From Bacteroidaceae bacterium (GTDB lineage Bacteria > Bacteroidota > Bacteroidia > Bacteroidales > Bacteroidaceae): a DNA stretch of 64,000 nt. Made by a program: the position numbers and the translations under genes. The notes beneath the pieces were generated by a model. It saw nothing but the letters and a program-made list of their open reading frames with translations, made no database searches and was not told the DNA's origin. The stretch covers positions 1 to 64,000 of the forward strand of contig JAFTVE010000013.1 of NCBI GenBank assembly GCA_017465905.1. The letters are read 5' to 3'. Of this stretch, positions 34,000 through 41,935 are shown one piece after another (within the stretch, counting starts at the first letter, position 1; every line of letters begins with the position of its first letter).

Positions 34000-34938
34000 G
34001 TGAACAAGCAGCGGGCAGGACGCAACAAGACAATTACCCTCACTGAAGAGGAGCGCGGTGAGCTGAAGAAAGAGATTGCAACTATGCACTCTTTCGATGC
34101 GGCGCGGTGGGAGAACACCATCGTCTGTGCCGACCTGCTGGAGGTGATTGACCGCGTGCCCGACGGCGTGGCCGACCTCATCATCATTGACCCTCCCTAC
34201 AACCTCTCCAAAGACTTCAACGGACTGGCATTTTCGGCCATTTCATCGGACAAATATGCCGAATATCTGCGTACCTGGTTCCATAAGGTCTGCGATAAGC
34301 TGAAGCCTACGGGCTCGCTCTATATGTGTGGCGACTGGAAGTGTACGTCGGCCCTGCAAGCGGTGTTGGAGGAGCGCCTCACCATCCTCAACCGCATCAC
34401 GTGGCAGCGCGATAAGGGGCGCGGGGCAAAGGCCAACTGGAAGAACTGCATGGAGGACATCTGGTTTGCCGTGAACGATGCGCACGACTACTATTTCGAT
34501 GTGGAGAGCGTCAAGGTGCGCCGCCGCGTGTTGGCACCCTACCGCGTGGATGGCAAGCCGAAAGATTGGGAGGCTACGGAGGCGGGAAACTATCGTCTCA
34601 CCCACCCCTCGAACTTCTGGGACGACATCAGCATCCCCTTCTGGTCGATGCCCGAGAACACCGACCACCCTACACAGAAGCCCGAGAAGTTGTATGCCAA
34701 GCTGATTCTCGCTTCGTCACGTCCGGGCGATGTGGTCTTCGACCCCTTCATGGGCAGTGGCACGGCAGCTGTAGTGGCCAAGAAGCTCGGTCGCCGCTAC
34801 CTCGGCATAGAGATTAACGAGGAGTACTGTCTGTGGGCGGCCAAACGCCTCAAAATGGCCGATGAAAACGCCGAAATTCAAGGATACTCTGATGGCGTGT
34901 TCTGGGAGCGGAACAGTCAGAGGAACCACACCTTGTAA
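34000..34938 (+). CDS. Orphan site-specific DNA methyltransferase (N4/N6, beta-class order)
   Basis: About 312 residues from GTG 34000 (VNKQRAGRNKTITLT), chosen because the promoter lies just upstream. The catalytic motif DPPYNLSKDFNG comes before the SAM-binding DPFMGSGTAAVVAKKLGRRYLGIE, the beta-class order, with a target-recognition region between (about 90-230). It transfers a methyl group to adenine or cytosine amino groups in a specific sequence. No restriction endonuclease is adjacent, so it may be a solitary regulatory or protective methylase. The target is not deducible by eye. Confidence 0.88.
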   Translation: MNKQRAGRNKTITLTEEERGELKKEIATMHSFDAARWENTIVCADLLEVIDRVPDGVADLIIIDPPYNLSKDFNGLAFSAISSDKYAEYLRTWFHKVCDKLKPTGSLYMCGDWKCTSALQAVLEERLTILNRITWQRDKGRGAKANWKNCMEDIWFAVNDAHDYYFDVESVKVRRRVLAPYRVDGKPKDWEATEAGNYRLTHPSNFWDDISIPFWSMPENTDHPTQKPEKLYAKLILASSRPGDVVFDPFMGSGTAAVVAKKLGRRYLGIEINEEYCLWAAKRLKMADENAEIQGYSDGVFWERNSQRNHTL

Positions 34939-34967
34939 TTGGTACCCATACGAAAAGTGCATCCACA

Positions 34968-35059
34968 TTTGGTAGATTAGTTTAGATTGCCTACTTTTGC
35001 ATCGCCTCAGAAGGAGACGCCGGACATTTCCGCAGCCCTCGGTAAGGATTATCGTCAAT
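34968..35059 (+). promoter_or_regulatory. Promoter and short leader of the SMR exporter gene
   Basis: TTTG (34968-34971), exactly 20 bp, TACTTTTG (34992-34999), the same geometry as the methyltransferase promoter. The leader of about 55 nt holds blocks AGAAGGAGACGCC, CCGCAGCC and CGGTAAGGA that look structured. SMR genes are often controlled by guanidine riboswitches, but I cannot match this leader to a known class. Confidence 0.5.
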
Positions 35060-35383
35060 ATGAATTGGTTGATTCTGATTATTGCCGGACTATGCGAGAC
35101 CGGCTTTGCCTTTTGCCTCGGCAAGGGCAATCTTGCAACAGGACACAAGGCGGCATTGTGGTATGCCGGTTTTGTTCTTCTATGTACGCTCAGTATGTAT
35201 CTCTTGACTAAGGCTACGCGCACTATCCCTCTCGGTACGGCCTATCCTGTGTGGACAGGCATTGGTGCGGTGGGTACGGTGCTGATTGGTATCTTTCTCT
35301 TCAAGGAACCGGTATCGTTTGCCCGCATCTTCTTCATCGTCACCCTCATAGCCTCGGTCGTAGGGCTCAAGATGGTGAGTTAA
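35060..35383 (+). CDS. Small multidrug resistance (SMR) family exporter
   Basis: 107 residues from ATG 35060; upstream codons lie in the leader. Four membrane spans. The essential membrane-embedded Glu is in IIAGLCETGFAFCLG (about 13), followed by GTAYPVWTGIGAVGTVLIGIFLF and a final ASVVGLKMV, as in SugE/EmrE proteins. It works as a dual-topology dimer exporting cations such as guanidinium or quaternary compounds with proton antiport. The Gdx or drug-exporter subtype cannot be decided here. Confidence 0.88.
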   Translation: MNWLILIIAGLCETGFAFCLGKGNLATGHKAALWYAGFVLLCTLSMYLLTKATRTIPLGTAYPVWTGIGAVGTVLIGIFLFKEPVSFARIFFIVTLIASVVGLKMVS

Positions 35384-35395
35384 AACCACGTGAAT

Positions 35396-36523
35396 ATGCT
35401 TATGTTCATCCTCATACTGATTCTGTTTCTTGGCGTGCTCTTCGGTGCCAACGCCTATATCTTCGTCCGCTTGGTGCAAGCACTCCCCACCCTACCTTTG
35501 GTAGCCAAAGTATTGGTGGGTGTATGTATGGGAGTGGCCACGTGTAGTCTGTTTCTCTCCATGGCGTTGCGTGGCAGCGCAATGCCTGCCGCCTTGTCGC
35601 GCGGACTATTTCAGGTGGGTTCCGTATGGCTGGTGTTCCTGCTATATATGGTTCTTGCCCTGCTGCTGGTCGATGTAGCTGCATGGCTCCGACTGACGGT
35701 TCCCTATGGCTTTTGGGCCGCCCTGGTCCTCTGCTCCGTAGTGCTCATCAGTGGCCATTACCGCTATAAGCATCCGCAGGTGAATGTCGTTCCCATAGCC
35801 TTTGACAAGGCATGTGACTCCGCGAAGCCCCTCACCGTGGTTGCCGTGAGCGACGTACACTTGGGTGAAGGCACGGGGCGTGAAGCTCTGGCCCGCTATG
35901 TGGACCTCATCAATGCGCAAAGCCCCGATGTCATCGTCATTGCCGGCGACCTCATCGACAATAGCGTACACCCACTCTACCGCGACCATATGGCCGATGA
36001 ACTGGCCCGTCTCACGGCTCCGCAAGGCATTTTCATGGTGCCGGGAAACCACGAATACATCAGTGGCATCGATGCTGTCGCACGCTTCATTGAGGGCACT
36101 CCCATCACGCTGCTGCGCGACTCGATGGTGACGCTTCCCTGTGGCATTCAGCTCATCGGACGCGACGACAAGAGTAACCCCGCCCGTGCATCGCTGGACA
36201 CGCTGATGGCGCATGCCGACAAGGACCACCCCACCCTCGTGCTCGACCATCAGCCCTACGGCGTGGCCGAAGCCGATGCTTTGGGTGTAGACCTGCTCTT
36301 CTGCGGACATACTCACCGTGGCCAGGTGTGGCCACTAACGTGGCTGACCGACAAACTCTTCGAACAGAGCCACGGCTATCACCGCTGGTCTCACGCCCAC
36401 GTCTACGTATCGCAAGGCCTTTCCCTTTGGGGCCCACCCTTCCGCATCGGTTCCAGCAGCGAGCTCGTGGTGTTTAAAATACAAAGCAACAAAGAAAATC
36501 AGTCCACTCAAATAACACACTGA
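35396..36523 (+). CDS. Membrane-anchored metallophosphoesterase
   Basis: 375 residues from ATG 35396 (a GTG two codons upstream is possible). Four to five N-terminal membrane spans (about 1-130) are followed by a calcineurin-like phosphoesterase domain. Its metal ligands are SDVHLG, AGDLIDN, PGNHEY and CGHTHRGQVWP. It resembles the YaeI/YkoE-type group of lipid-linked phosphatases. The start is 12 bp after the SMR gene's stop, so the two are probably co-transcribed. The terminator follows at 36568. Confidence 0.88.
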   Translation: MLMFILILILFLGVLFGANAYIFVRLVQALPTLPLVAKVLVGVCMGVATCSLFLSMALRGSAMPAALSRGLFQVGSVWLVFLLYMVLALLLVDVAAWLRLTVPYGFWAALVLCSVVLISGHYRYKHPQVNVVPIAFDKACDSAKPLTVVAVSDVHLGEGTGREALARYVDLINAQSPDVIVIAGDLIDNSVHPLYRDHMADELARLTAPQGIFMVPGNHEYISGIDAVARFIEGTPITLLRDSMVTLPCGIQLIGRDDKSNPARASLDTLMAHADKDHPTLVLDHQPYGVAEADALGVDLLFCGHTHRGQVWPLTWLTDKLFEQSHGYHRWSHAHVYVSQGLSLWGPPFRIGSSSELVVFKIQSNKENQSTQITH

Positions 36524-36567
36524 ATTATTGACGGATTCTTAAGATTAACATAAACAACTAATAGTAG

Positions 36568-36613
36568 CAAGCGGTAAGTGAGTTAACATCCCCCTACCGC
36601 TTGTTGCTTTTTC
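36568..36613. terminator. Terminator between converging phosphoesterase and sigma module 2
   Basis: CAAGCGGTA (36568-36576) pairs perfectly with TACCGCTTG (36595-36603), followed by TTGCTTTTTCG. Confidence 0.75.
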
Positions 36614-36634
36614 GTTTGCTTTATACTCGTTAAT

Positions 36635-37237
36635 CTATCCTCGCAAGGTCTTTATCTGGCGCAGTACCTCATCCAGGCGTTTCTTGTTGGCACGCTGCTG
36701 GGTGATGCCCAGAACAACGGTAAAGCCCATAGCAAAGACGGTGATGGTGATGACTTGGAGGTTCCACGCGAAGTCGCTGGCGATGAGGATGGTCCATACG
36801 ATCAGTGCGATGAGCGGGAGGGCAAGGATACGGTTGGCCATCATGCGCAATTGCTTGTGACGAGCGATATGCTCGGTGGCCTCAGTCATACTCATCGAGG
36901 GTAAGTTGGCGATATTGAGCGCCTTGTAAGCCCTATTGTTGAGGATAACTTCCAGTATGCCAGTAGCGATTATCAGCAGGCAGAAACCCCAATAGTGAAA
37001 TCCTTTGTCGGCAAACTGTGTGAGAAACACTATTCCGATGATAGGAGCAGCGATTGCTGATGTACGGAACCGATTCTGATACCACAGCTCTACGCGCGAG
37101 AGCTTGCTCTTCATCGACTCTCTCAATATCTCTTCATTGATGATGCGCTGCTTATCCAGCTTCTCATCTATCAGGTTAAACTGTTTTCTCAGTTCCTGCA
37201 ATTCGGACAAATCCATTTCGTGTGTCATAAGATACAT
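36635..37237 (-). CDS. Membrane protein paired with ECF sigma factor (putative anti-sigma), module 2
   Basis: 200 residues; the ATG comes three bases after the sigma stop, so translation is coupled. The N-terminal cytosolic helix (LSELQELRKQFNLIDEKLDKQRIINEEILRESMKSKL) matches that of 33292-33882, while the membrane part (about four spans) has diverged. This points to a conserved intracellular job such as holding the sigma factor, combined with different sensing parts. Function is inferred. Confidence 0.7.
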   Translation of the reverse strand: MYLMTHEMDLSELQELRKQFNLIDEKLDKQRIINEEILRESMKSKLSRVELWYQNRFRTSAIAAPIIGIVFLTQFADKGFHYWGFCLLIIATGILEVILNNRAYKALNIANLPSMSMTEATEHIARHKQLRMMANRILALPLIALIVWTILIASDFAWNLQVITITVFAMGFTVVLGITQQRANKKRLDEVLRQIKTLRG

Positions 37238-37240
37238 TTT

Positions 37241-37723
37241 TTACTTGTTTGACATTGATTTCAGCTGTTCCTTGATACGGAACAGCCGGGTGGTGACACT
37301 TGACAGGCTGATGCCCACCACGTTGGCTATGTCCTGATAGCTCATATTCTCCAGCCAAAGGAGGATGATGGCTCTATCGAAGACATCGAGGCGGTTGATT
37401 CTGTCATACAACATCTGAATCTGCTTACTGTGCTCGTCGTCATCGTTGTACAAGTCGATGTCGACCGAAAGGGGAACAGTCTGTACACTACTCTTCTTCT
37501 TTCGTTCCTGGTTGCTACAGGTGTTGAGGCTCACGCGCCATATCCAAGTTTTCGCGCTGCTGTCGCCACGGAAGTCCTTGAAGCCCTTCCAGAGGTTTAT
37601 CAGTATCTCTTGGAACAGGTCGTTCACCTCCTCCTTGTCATCAGAGAAGAAATAGCAGACGGTATATATCGTCTTGCGATACTCTCTGACCATCTCAGTA
37701 AATCGTCTTTCAATGTTGTCCAT
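37241..37723 (-). CDS. ECF-type sigma factor (module 2)
   Basis: 160 residues. Region 2 is YFFSDDKEEVNDLFQEILINLWKG plus WIWRVSLNTC. Region 4 is DVFDRAIILLWLENMSYQDIANVVGIS plus LFRIKEQLKSM. It is clearly a paralog of 32800-33279, and the two modules face each other across the methyltransferase, SMR and phosphoesterase genes. The most variable part is the acidic linker (INLFEDKDEDT versus IDLYNDDDEHS). Confidence 0.9.
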   Translation of the reverse strand: MDNIERRFTEMVREYRKTIYTVCYFFSDDKEEVNDLFQEILINLWKGFKDFRGDSSAKTWIWRVSLNTCSNQERKKKSSVQTVPLSVDIDLYNDDDEHSKQIQMLYDRINRLDVFDRAIILLWLENMSYQDIANVVGISLSSVTTRLFRIKEQLKSMSNK

Positions 37724-37932
37724 CAGTTGTCTTTTTGTCGTTCTACTCTCTTAGACACACAATCGGTGGATTCCTTTCAGCAAATCGAAAGTTTTTTCAA
37801 ATTTATCTACTCTATCCGCTGCAAATATAAGCGAAATACTATGATTAGAGGAATAAAGCTTCATAATAGTAGAATTTTTTTCCCTTTTTTGATTTACTTT
37901 TGCCTCTGTTTTGCGTCCTCATAGTAGAGACA

Positions 37933-38436
37933 ATGATTATGGAGAAGGACAGATTTGACATATTGTCGAGGAGCATCAGGGGCAAGCTAGTGGCACTGGC
38001 GCGGAGCTTTCCGCTGCCTTCGGGAGTGGAGCCCGACGATGTGGTGCAGGAGGCAATGATTGCGCTTTGGGTACTGACGGAGCAAGGCTACCCTATTCAA
38101 GATGCCGAGGCGATGGCCATAAGGCTGACGAAGAATATCTGCGTGGGGCACCATCGCAAGGCCCGTCTGGAGCTGCAGGCACTGACACACGACAACTACC
38201 TTGGCGGCACCGAAGCTACCGTGCTGACCGATCGTGAGGACCTGAAGCGCATACAGGAGAGCATCTATGGCTCGCTCACCACTACACAGCGGGAATATCT
38301 GCACCTGAGAAACGACGAGGGGCTCTCGCTCGATGAGATAGCCACACTCACGGGCAAGCCCAAGACAAGCATCAAGTCTACCCTATCGAAAGCAAGAAAA
38401 CAGATGTTGGATAAGTTTTGTAAGTTGATAAGTTAA
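37933..38436 (+). CDS. Sigma-70 family (ECF-like) sigma factor, divergent type
   Basis: 167 residues from ATG 37933, with ATG 37939 equally possible. Region 2 contains GVEPDDVVQEAMIALWVLTEQG. Region 4 contains TTTQREYLHLRNDEGLSLDEIATLTGKPKTSIKSTLSKARKQM. It is not close to the two neighbouring sigma modules. The genes downstream on the same strand encode a single-span membrane protein and an exported plug-like protein. Confidence 0.82.
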   Translation: MIMEKDRFDILSRSIRGKLVALARSFPLPSGVEPDDVVQEAMIALWVLTEQGYPIQDAEAMAIRLTKNICVGHHRKARLELQALTHDNYLGGTEATVLTDREDLKRIQESIYGSLTTTQREYLHLRNDEGLSLDEIATLTGKPKTSIKSTLSKARKQMLDKFCKLIS

Positions 38437-38480
38437 TCAGTCTGCCAAACTCAAAAACTAAAGAACTAAAAAACTAAAAC

Positions 38481-39017
38481 ATGATGGATATAAAGGATAA
38501 AGATACGCGCATGGCGCTTGTGGCCAGGTACCTCGAAGCGGAAACGACGGTAGCCGAGGAGGCTCTGCTCGCTGCATACTACGCATCGAACGAGGCCGAG
38601 GAGGACGAGCGTGCCATAGCCCAGATGATACGGATGGAGCACGCTGGTGCAGCGCTGCTCTCCAAGGAGGGAGCCGAGGAGTTTGACCGCATCGTGAGCC
38701 AAACGAAGTCCAAGCAGCCCAAGCCCCGCATCCGCCGTATGGCCTGGATAGGCGGCGTGGCAGCTGCCATAGCCCTGCTGCTTGTGCTCAACGTGACAAT
38801 ACCACGGGAGGCAGAGCCCAGCCCAGCCTTCACGACCATGGAGATTGCCGGATATGTGCAGCAACTGATGAATGTGGAGGATATAGAGGCGGTAACGGCA
38901 TCGCCCGTCAAAGAGTGTGTACTAGTGACAGCCACGCTGGCCGACGGCACCACCAAGATGTTTATTATGAACAAAGACCCAGAGGAAGGAAGTACTTCAA
39001 TGTTAGCGATAAATTAA
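38481..39017 (+). CDS. Single-span membrane protein downstream of sigma factor (putative anti-sigma)
   Basis: 178 residues. The cytosolic half is acidic and helical (about 1-85: VARYLEAETTVAEEALLAAYYASN), one membrane span follows (about 92-110: WIGGVAAAIALLLVLNVTI), and the rest faces the periplasm. The topology and position after a sigma gene suggest an anti-sigma factor. The YLEAETTVAEEALLAAYY segment resembles the start of Bacteroidales anti-sigma-like proteins. An AACTAAAAAACT-type repeat directly precedes its start. Confidence 0.65.
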   Translation: MMDIKDKDTRMALVARYLEAETTVAEEALLAAYYASNEAEEDERAIAQMIRMEHAGAALLSKEGAEEFDRIVSQTKSKQPKPRIRRMAWIGGVAAAIALLLVLNVTIPREAEPSPAFTTMEIAGYVQQLMNVEDIEAVTASPVKECVLVTATLADGTTKMFIMNKDPEEGSTSMLAIN

Positions 39018-39037
39018 AACTCTATTCAATTATTGCA

Positions 39038-39173
39038 AGGAGATATATGTAGATAAAAGGAGTTAAATGTAGATAAATGCCAATAGACTATTCGCGCGTA
39101 AAGTATTGGCCTTTATCTCCCCAAGGAGCAAAGCGACTAACTCCCTTTGACTCCCTTTACTACAGAAAGTTGA
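39038..39173. repeat. Foldback repeat D, copy 1
   Basis: GATAAATGCCAATA pairs with TATTGGCCTTTATC around a loop containing TTCGCGCGTAA; outer words GGAGTTAAA and TAACTCCCTTT extend the fold. The same plan, including the TTCGCGCGTAA loop, recurs at 47840-47968. Both copies lie 35-45 bp upstream of a plus-strand gene. Confidence 0.65.
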
Positions 39174-39214
39174 GCTTGCGAAACCTAAGTTAAACCCACT
39201 AAACAATCAAAATT

Positions 39215-39676
39215 ATGAGAACAATCCTATTGACGGCACTCTGTGCCATAACCATCGGCACCCAAGCCAAGGTAGCAAACGACACGATAGACAAGTACAT
39301 CATCGACAAGCTGCCGGTAGAGCACTTTGACGGCTCGCAGCTCGAAGGCAAGTGTATATCGAAGTATATGATTGCCTACAAGCAAGGCAAAGGCGTGGTA
39401 GAGAGGCATCACGTGATATACACGGGCGATGAAGATGTCAAGGTCGTAAGGCTTACGGCAAACGACGATAAATCTGTTTCTGTAGTTACAGAACCTCTTC
39501 TCATTGTAGACGGAAAGGAAACATCACCCGAGGAGTTTGCGAAGATAAATTCACAGGCCATTGATCATATTGATGTGCTCAAAGCGGGTTCTAAAGCTGC
39601 AAAAGAGAATTTTGGCGAGAAAGGCAAGAATGGAGTAATCATTGTAACTACAAAAGCAGGCAAGGAAAGTAAATAG
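39215..39676 (+). CDS. Exported stand-alone TonB plug-like protein
   Basis: 153 residues with a signal peptide (MRTILLTALCAITIGTQA). The C-terminal third reads PLLIVDGKETSPEEFAKINSQAIDHIDVLKAG...FGEKGKNGVIIVTTK. This is the core of a TonB-receptor plug (VDG, IESIEVLK and NGVI.I.TK positions) without any barrel. Such pieces also occur fused to BlaR1-type peptidases in Bacteroidetes. It is third in line behind a sigma gene and a putative anti-sigma gene, suggesting an envelope signalling part; the role is unknown. Confidence 0.72.
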   Translation: MRTILLTALCAITIGTQAKVANDTIDKYIIDKLPVEHFDGSQLEGKCISKYMIAYKQGKGVVERHHVIYTGDEDVKVVRLTANDDKSVSVVTEPLLIVDGKETSPEEFAKINSQAIDHIDVLKAGSKAAKENFGEKGKNGVIIVTTKAGKESK

Positions 39677-39737
39677 TATAATTCCTAACGTGTATACACA
39701 TGTTTTTGCTGCTTGTAATATTATAACATATGTATAA

Positions 39738-39769
39738 GAGGTGAGGTATCTGTGAAGATACCTCGCCTC
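39738..39769. other. 14-bp hairpin downstream of the plug-like gene
   Basis: GAGGTGAGGTATCT pairs with AGATACCTCGCCTC (one G-T pair) around loop GTGA. No T-run follows on the plus strand. It may still stop transcription between 39676 and dtd. Confidence 0.45.
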
Positions 39770-39857
39770 GTGGCGGTGCATAGCTGAAGCAGAATTTTGC
39801 CGTTACCCCCAAAATCACTACATTTGCATAGAATAAGAATCCAAAGACTTATAGATT

Positions 39858-40310
39858 ATGCGAATCATTATACAGCGTGTACGGAATGCTTCGGTGACGA
39901 TTGAGGGAGTAGAGCACTCGGCCATCAATCAGGGAATGATGATATTGGTGGGCATTGAGGAGGCCGACGGCGATGAGGACATCGCTTTTCTCACCAAGAA
40001 AGTAGCCAACATGCGCATCTTCGACGATGCCGACGGAGTGATGAACCTCTCGGTGATGGACATCGGGGGCGAAGTGCTCGTAGTGAGCCAGTTTACTCTG
40101 CACGCCTCCACCAAGAAAGGCAACCGCCCATCCTACATCCGTGCGGCCAAGCCCGACATCTCCATACCGCTCTACGAGAAGTTCTGCACCGAGCTCTCCG
40201 CCACGCTTGGAAAGCCGGTGAAAACGGGTGTTTTTGGTGCCGACATGCAGTGTGCACTCATCAACGATGGCCCTGTAACGATATTTATGGACAGCAAGAA
40301 CAAGGAGTAG
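39858..40310 (+). CDS. dtd: D-aminoacyl-tRNA deacylase
   Basis: 150 residues, full length. It removes D-amino acids (and Gly from tRNA-Ala) from mischarged tRNAs. The two catalytic signatures are present: VVSQFTLHASTKKGNRPSY and NDGPVTIFMDS, and the N-terminus MRIIIQRVRNASVTIEG is standard. Promoter TACATTTG is at 39819-39826. It belongs to the conserved mnmG-apt-uvrC-dtd-MazG-deoC string but is separated from uvrC by about 7.3 kb of accessory genes. Confidence 0.97.
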   Translation: MRIIIQRVRNASVTIEGVEHSAINQGMMILVGIEEADGDEDIAFLTKKVANMRIFDDADGVMNLSVMDIGGEVLVVSQFTLHASTKKGNRPSYIRAAKPDISIPLYEKFCTELSATLGKPVKTGVFGADMQCALINDGPVTIFMDSKNKE

Positions 40311-40357
40311 CGTAGAGAGAAAGATGACGCGCGGCTCACTTCATCAGGGAACACGAT

Positions 40358-40936
40358 ATGAATACTTTTTACACCAGCCATAGAGAAGAATGGAGAGCCT
40401 GGCTCTCGGCGAATTTCGACAAGGAAAAGGAGGTCTGGTTCGTTTTCCCGATGAAAGCGGCAGGCGAAGAAGCGCTCTCCTATAACGATGCCGTGGAGGA
40501 GGCGCTATGCTTTGGGTGGATTGATGGAGTCATCAAGCACATTGGCCCCACCCATCGTGCCCAACGGTTTACACCCCGAAGGCCTGGCAGCCCATATTCG
40601 AGGCCAAATATAGAGCGGCTGATTTGGCTTGAGGAGCAGAAACTTATCCATCCAAGCATACGTGAACGCGTTCTCAGTATAATCAAAGCTCCCTATCTGT
40701 TCCCTGAAGACATTATTGCGGCTATCAAGCGGGACGAAAAGGCATGGGAACACTATAACAGCTTTGCGCCTACCTACAAACGTATCCGTGTTGCCTACAT
40801 CGATGCTGCGAGAAAACGCCCCGAAGAGTTTCAGAAACGTCTCGATAGCTTCATCAAGAAAACCCGTGAGAACAAACTGATTATAGGCTACGGAGGCATA
40901 GATAAGTATTACAGAATAAATCGGGAAGGGGAATAG
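40358..40936 (+). CDS. YdeI/OmpD-associated family protein
   Basis: 192 residues. The family pattern is clear: FYTSHREEWRAWLSANFDKEKEVWFVFPMK, LSYNDAVEEALCFGWIDGVIK, RAQRFTPRRPGSPYSRPNIER, AYIDAARKRPEEFQKRLDSFI. Members were linked to resistance to peptides and bacteriocins in a few bacteria, but the biochemical activity is not known. It lies 47 bp after dtd and ends one base before the end of the converging ogt gene. Confidence 0.85.
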   Translation: MNTFYTSHREEWRAWLSANFDKEKEVWFVFPMKAAGEEALSYNDAVEEALCFGWIDGVIKHIGPTHRAQRFTPRRPGSPYSRPNIERLIWLEEQKLIHPSIRERVLSIIKAPYLFPEDIIAAIKRDEKAWEHYNSFAPTYKRIRVAYIDAARKRPEEFQKRLDSFIKKTRENKLIIGYGGIDKYYRINREGE

Positions 40937-41401
40937 CTATGAGGAGCTTCCCTTCTCCAGCAACAGCAAGTACCGCTTGACTTCCAGCCCGCAGGCAAAG
41001 CCTGTGAGTTTGCCGTTTGCCCCTATCACGCGATGACAAGGGACGATGAGCAGCAGGGGATTCTTGTTGCAGGCCATCCCCACAGCACGGCTTGCGCCAG
41101 GGTTGCACAGCAGGGCGGCAAGCTCTCCGTAGGAGCGTGTAGAGCCGTAGGGAATCTGTTGCAGCGCCTGCCACACTCGCAATTGGAAGGGAGTGCCCTC
41201 CATCCGTATGGCGAAGTCCATCTGCTGGCGTGTACCGTTCAGGTACTCTGTTATCTGCCGCTCCGCTTCGCACAAGAGAGGGCTGGGAGAAGAGGAGGCA
41301 TCGCAACGGTCAGTCAGTGCGATGTGCGTGATGGCTCCCCGCTCCTCGGTGAGCCGAACGATGCCGATAGGACTGCTGAAGGTATATGTGACTGGTGTCA
41401 T
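40937..41401 (-). CDS. ogt: Methylated-DNA-protein-cysteine S-methyltransferase
   Basis: 154 residues from the internal ATG (MTPVTYTFSSPIGIVRLTEE); the longer frame adds 35 residues unlike the family. It removes O6-methyl groups from guanine by suicide transfer to the Cys in LLIVPCHRVIG. The HTH part is GTPFQLRVWQALQQIPYGSTRSYGELA, with SRAVGMACNKNPL after it. It converges with the YdeI-like gene. Confidence 0.92.
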   Translation of the reverse strand: MTPVTYTFSSPIGIVRLTEERGAITHIALTDRCDASSSPSPLLCEAERQITEYLNGTRQQMDFAIRMEGTPFQLRVWQALQQIPYGSTRSYGELAALLCNPGASRAVGMACNKNPLLLIVPCHRVIGANGKLTGFACGLEVKRYLLLLEKGSSS

Positions 41402-41543
41402 CAATATATGTTGTTTGTGCCCAATAGAGCAGAGGATTAATGATTGGCAAAGTTGCAACAAACCTCCGTCTTCTGCAACTTTTTTAGGGTTAAAAGAGTC
41501 CTGCATCAGATATTTTCAGCATGGTGTTTGTATGCGCAAAATG

Positions 41544-41621
41544 GAAAAAGTCCCGTTTTTATACGATATTTCAACGGAAAAAGTCCCGATTTTGCATGCT
41601 GTTTTAATAGAAAAAGTCCCG
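41544..41621. repeat. 33-bp tandem array (3 units, core GAAAAAGTCCCG)
   Basis: The core GAAAAAGTCCCG starts at 41544, 41577 and 41610, exactly 33 bp apart, with unrelated 21-bp spacers rich in T. Reading frames across it give repetitive peptides on both strands (EKVP... and GTFS...), which are not credible proteins. It lies in the 534-bp gap 41402-41935; the rest of that gap holds only the GT2 promoter (TATCTTTG, 41905-41912). Confidence 0.7.
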
Positions 41622-41935
41622 ATGACTTGTGCAAATAAACTGAAACACTTACTCTTGCGATTTATCATTGACAAACAGCAGGTATGGTACGGAAGTATCA
41701 ACATGCTTAGTTATCACGCCACGGATGACAATGCTTTGCGCTTCTGCGATACGGAAATAGCAAACAACCTAATGGAGATGTTGTGGGGATAATCTCCTTT
41801 CTATCACGACATCAAGGGGTGACCTTTATTTGATGGGGCATTGAAAAAGTCTCCTCTTTAAAAGGATATTTCATTTTTTGCAGTAACTTTACAGAATGAA
41901 TTTATATCTTTGTATTCTTATCAGTTGTAATTTAC

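Noticed and set aside
33940-34938. Longer methyltransferase start at 33940
   Set aside because: It would use a TTG inside the -33/-7 promoter region; GTG 34000 gives the family-like VNKQR start and leaves a sensible leader.
41193-41792. 199-residue plus-strand ORF opposite ogt with EKVP repeats
   Set aside because: The first half is the antisense of ogt and the second is the 33-bp array, so it has no independent coding evidence.
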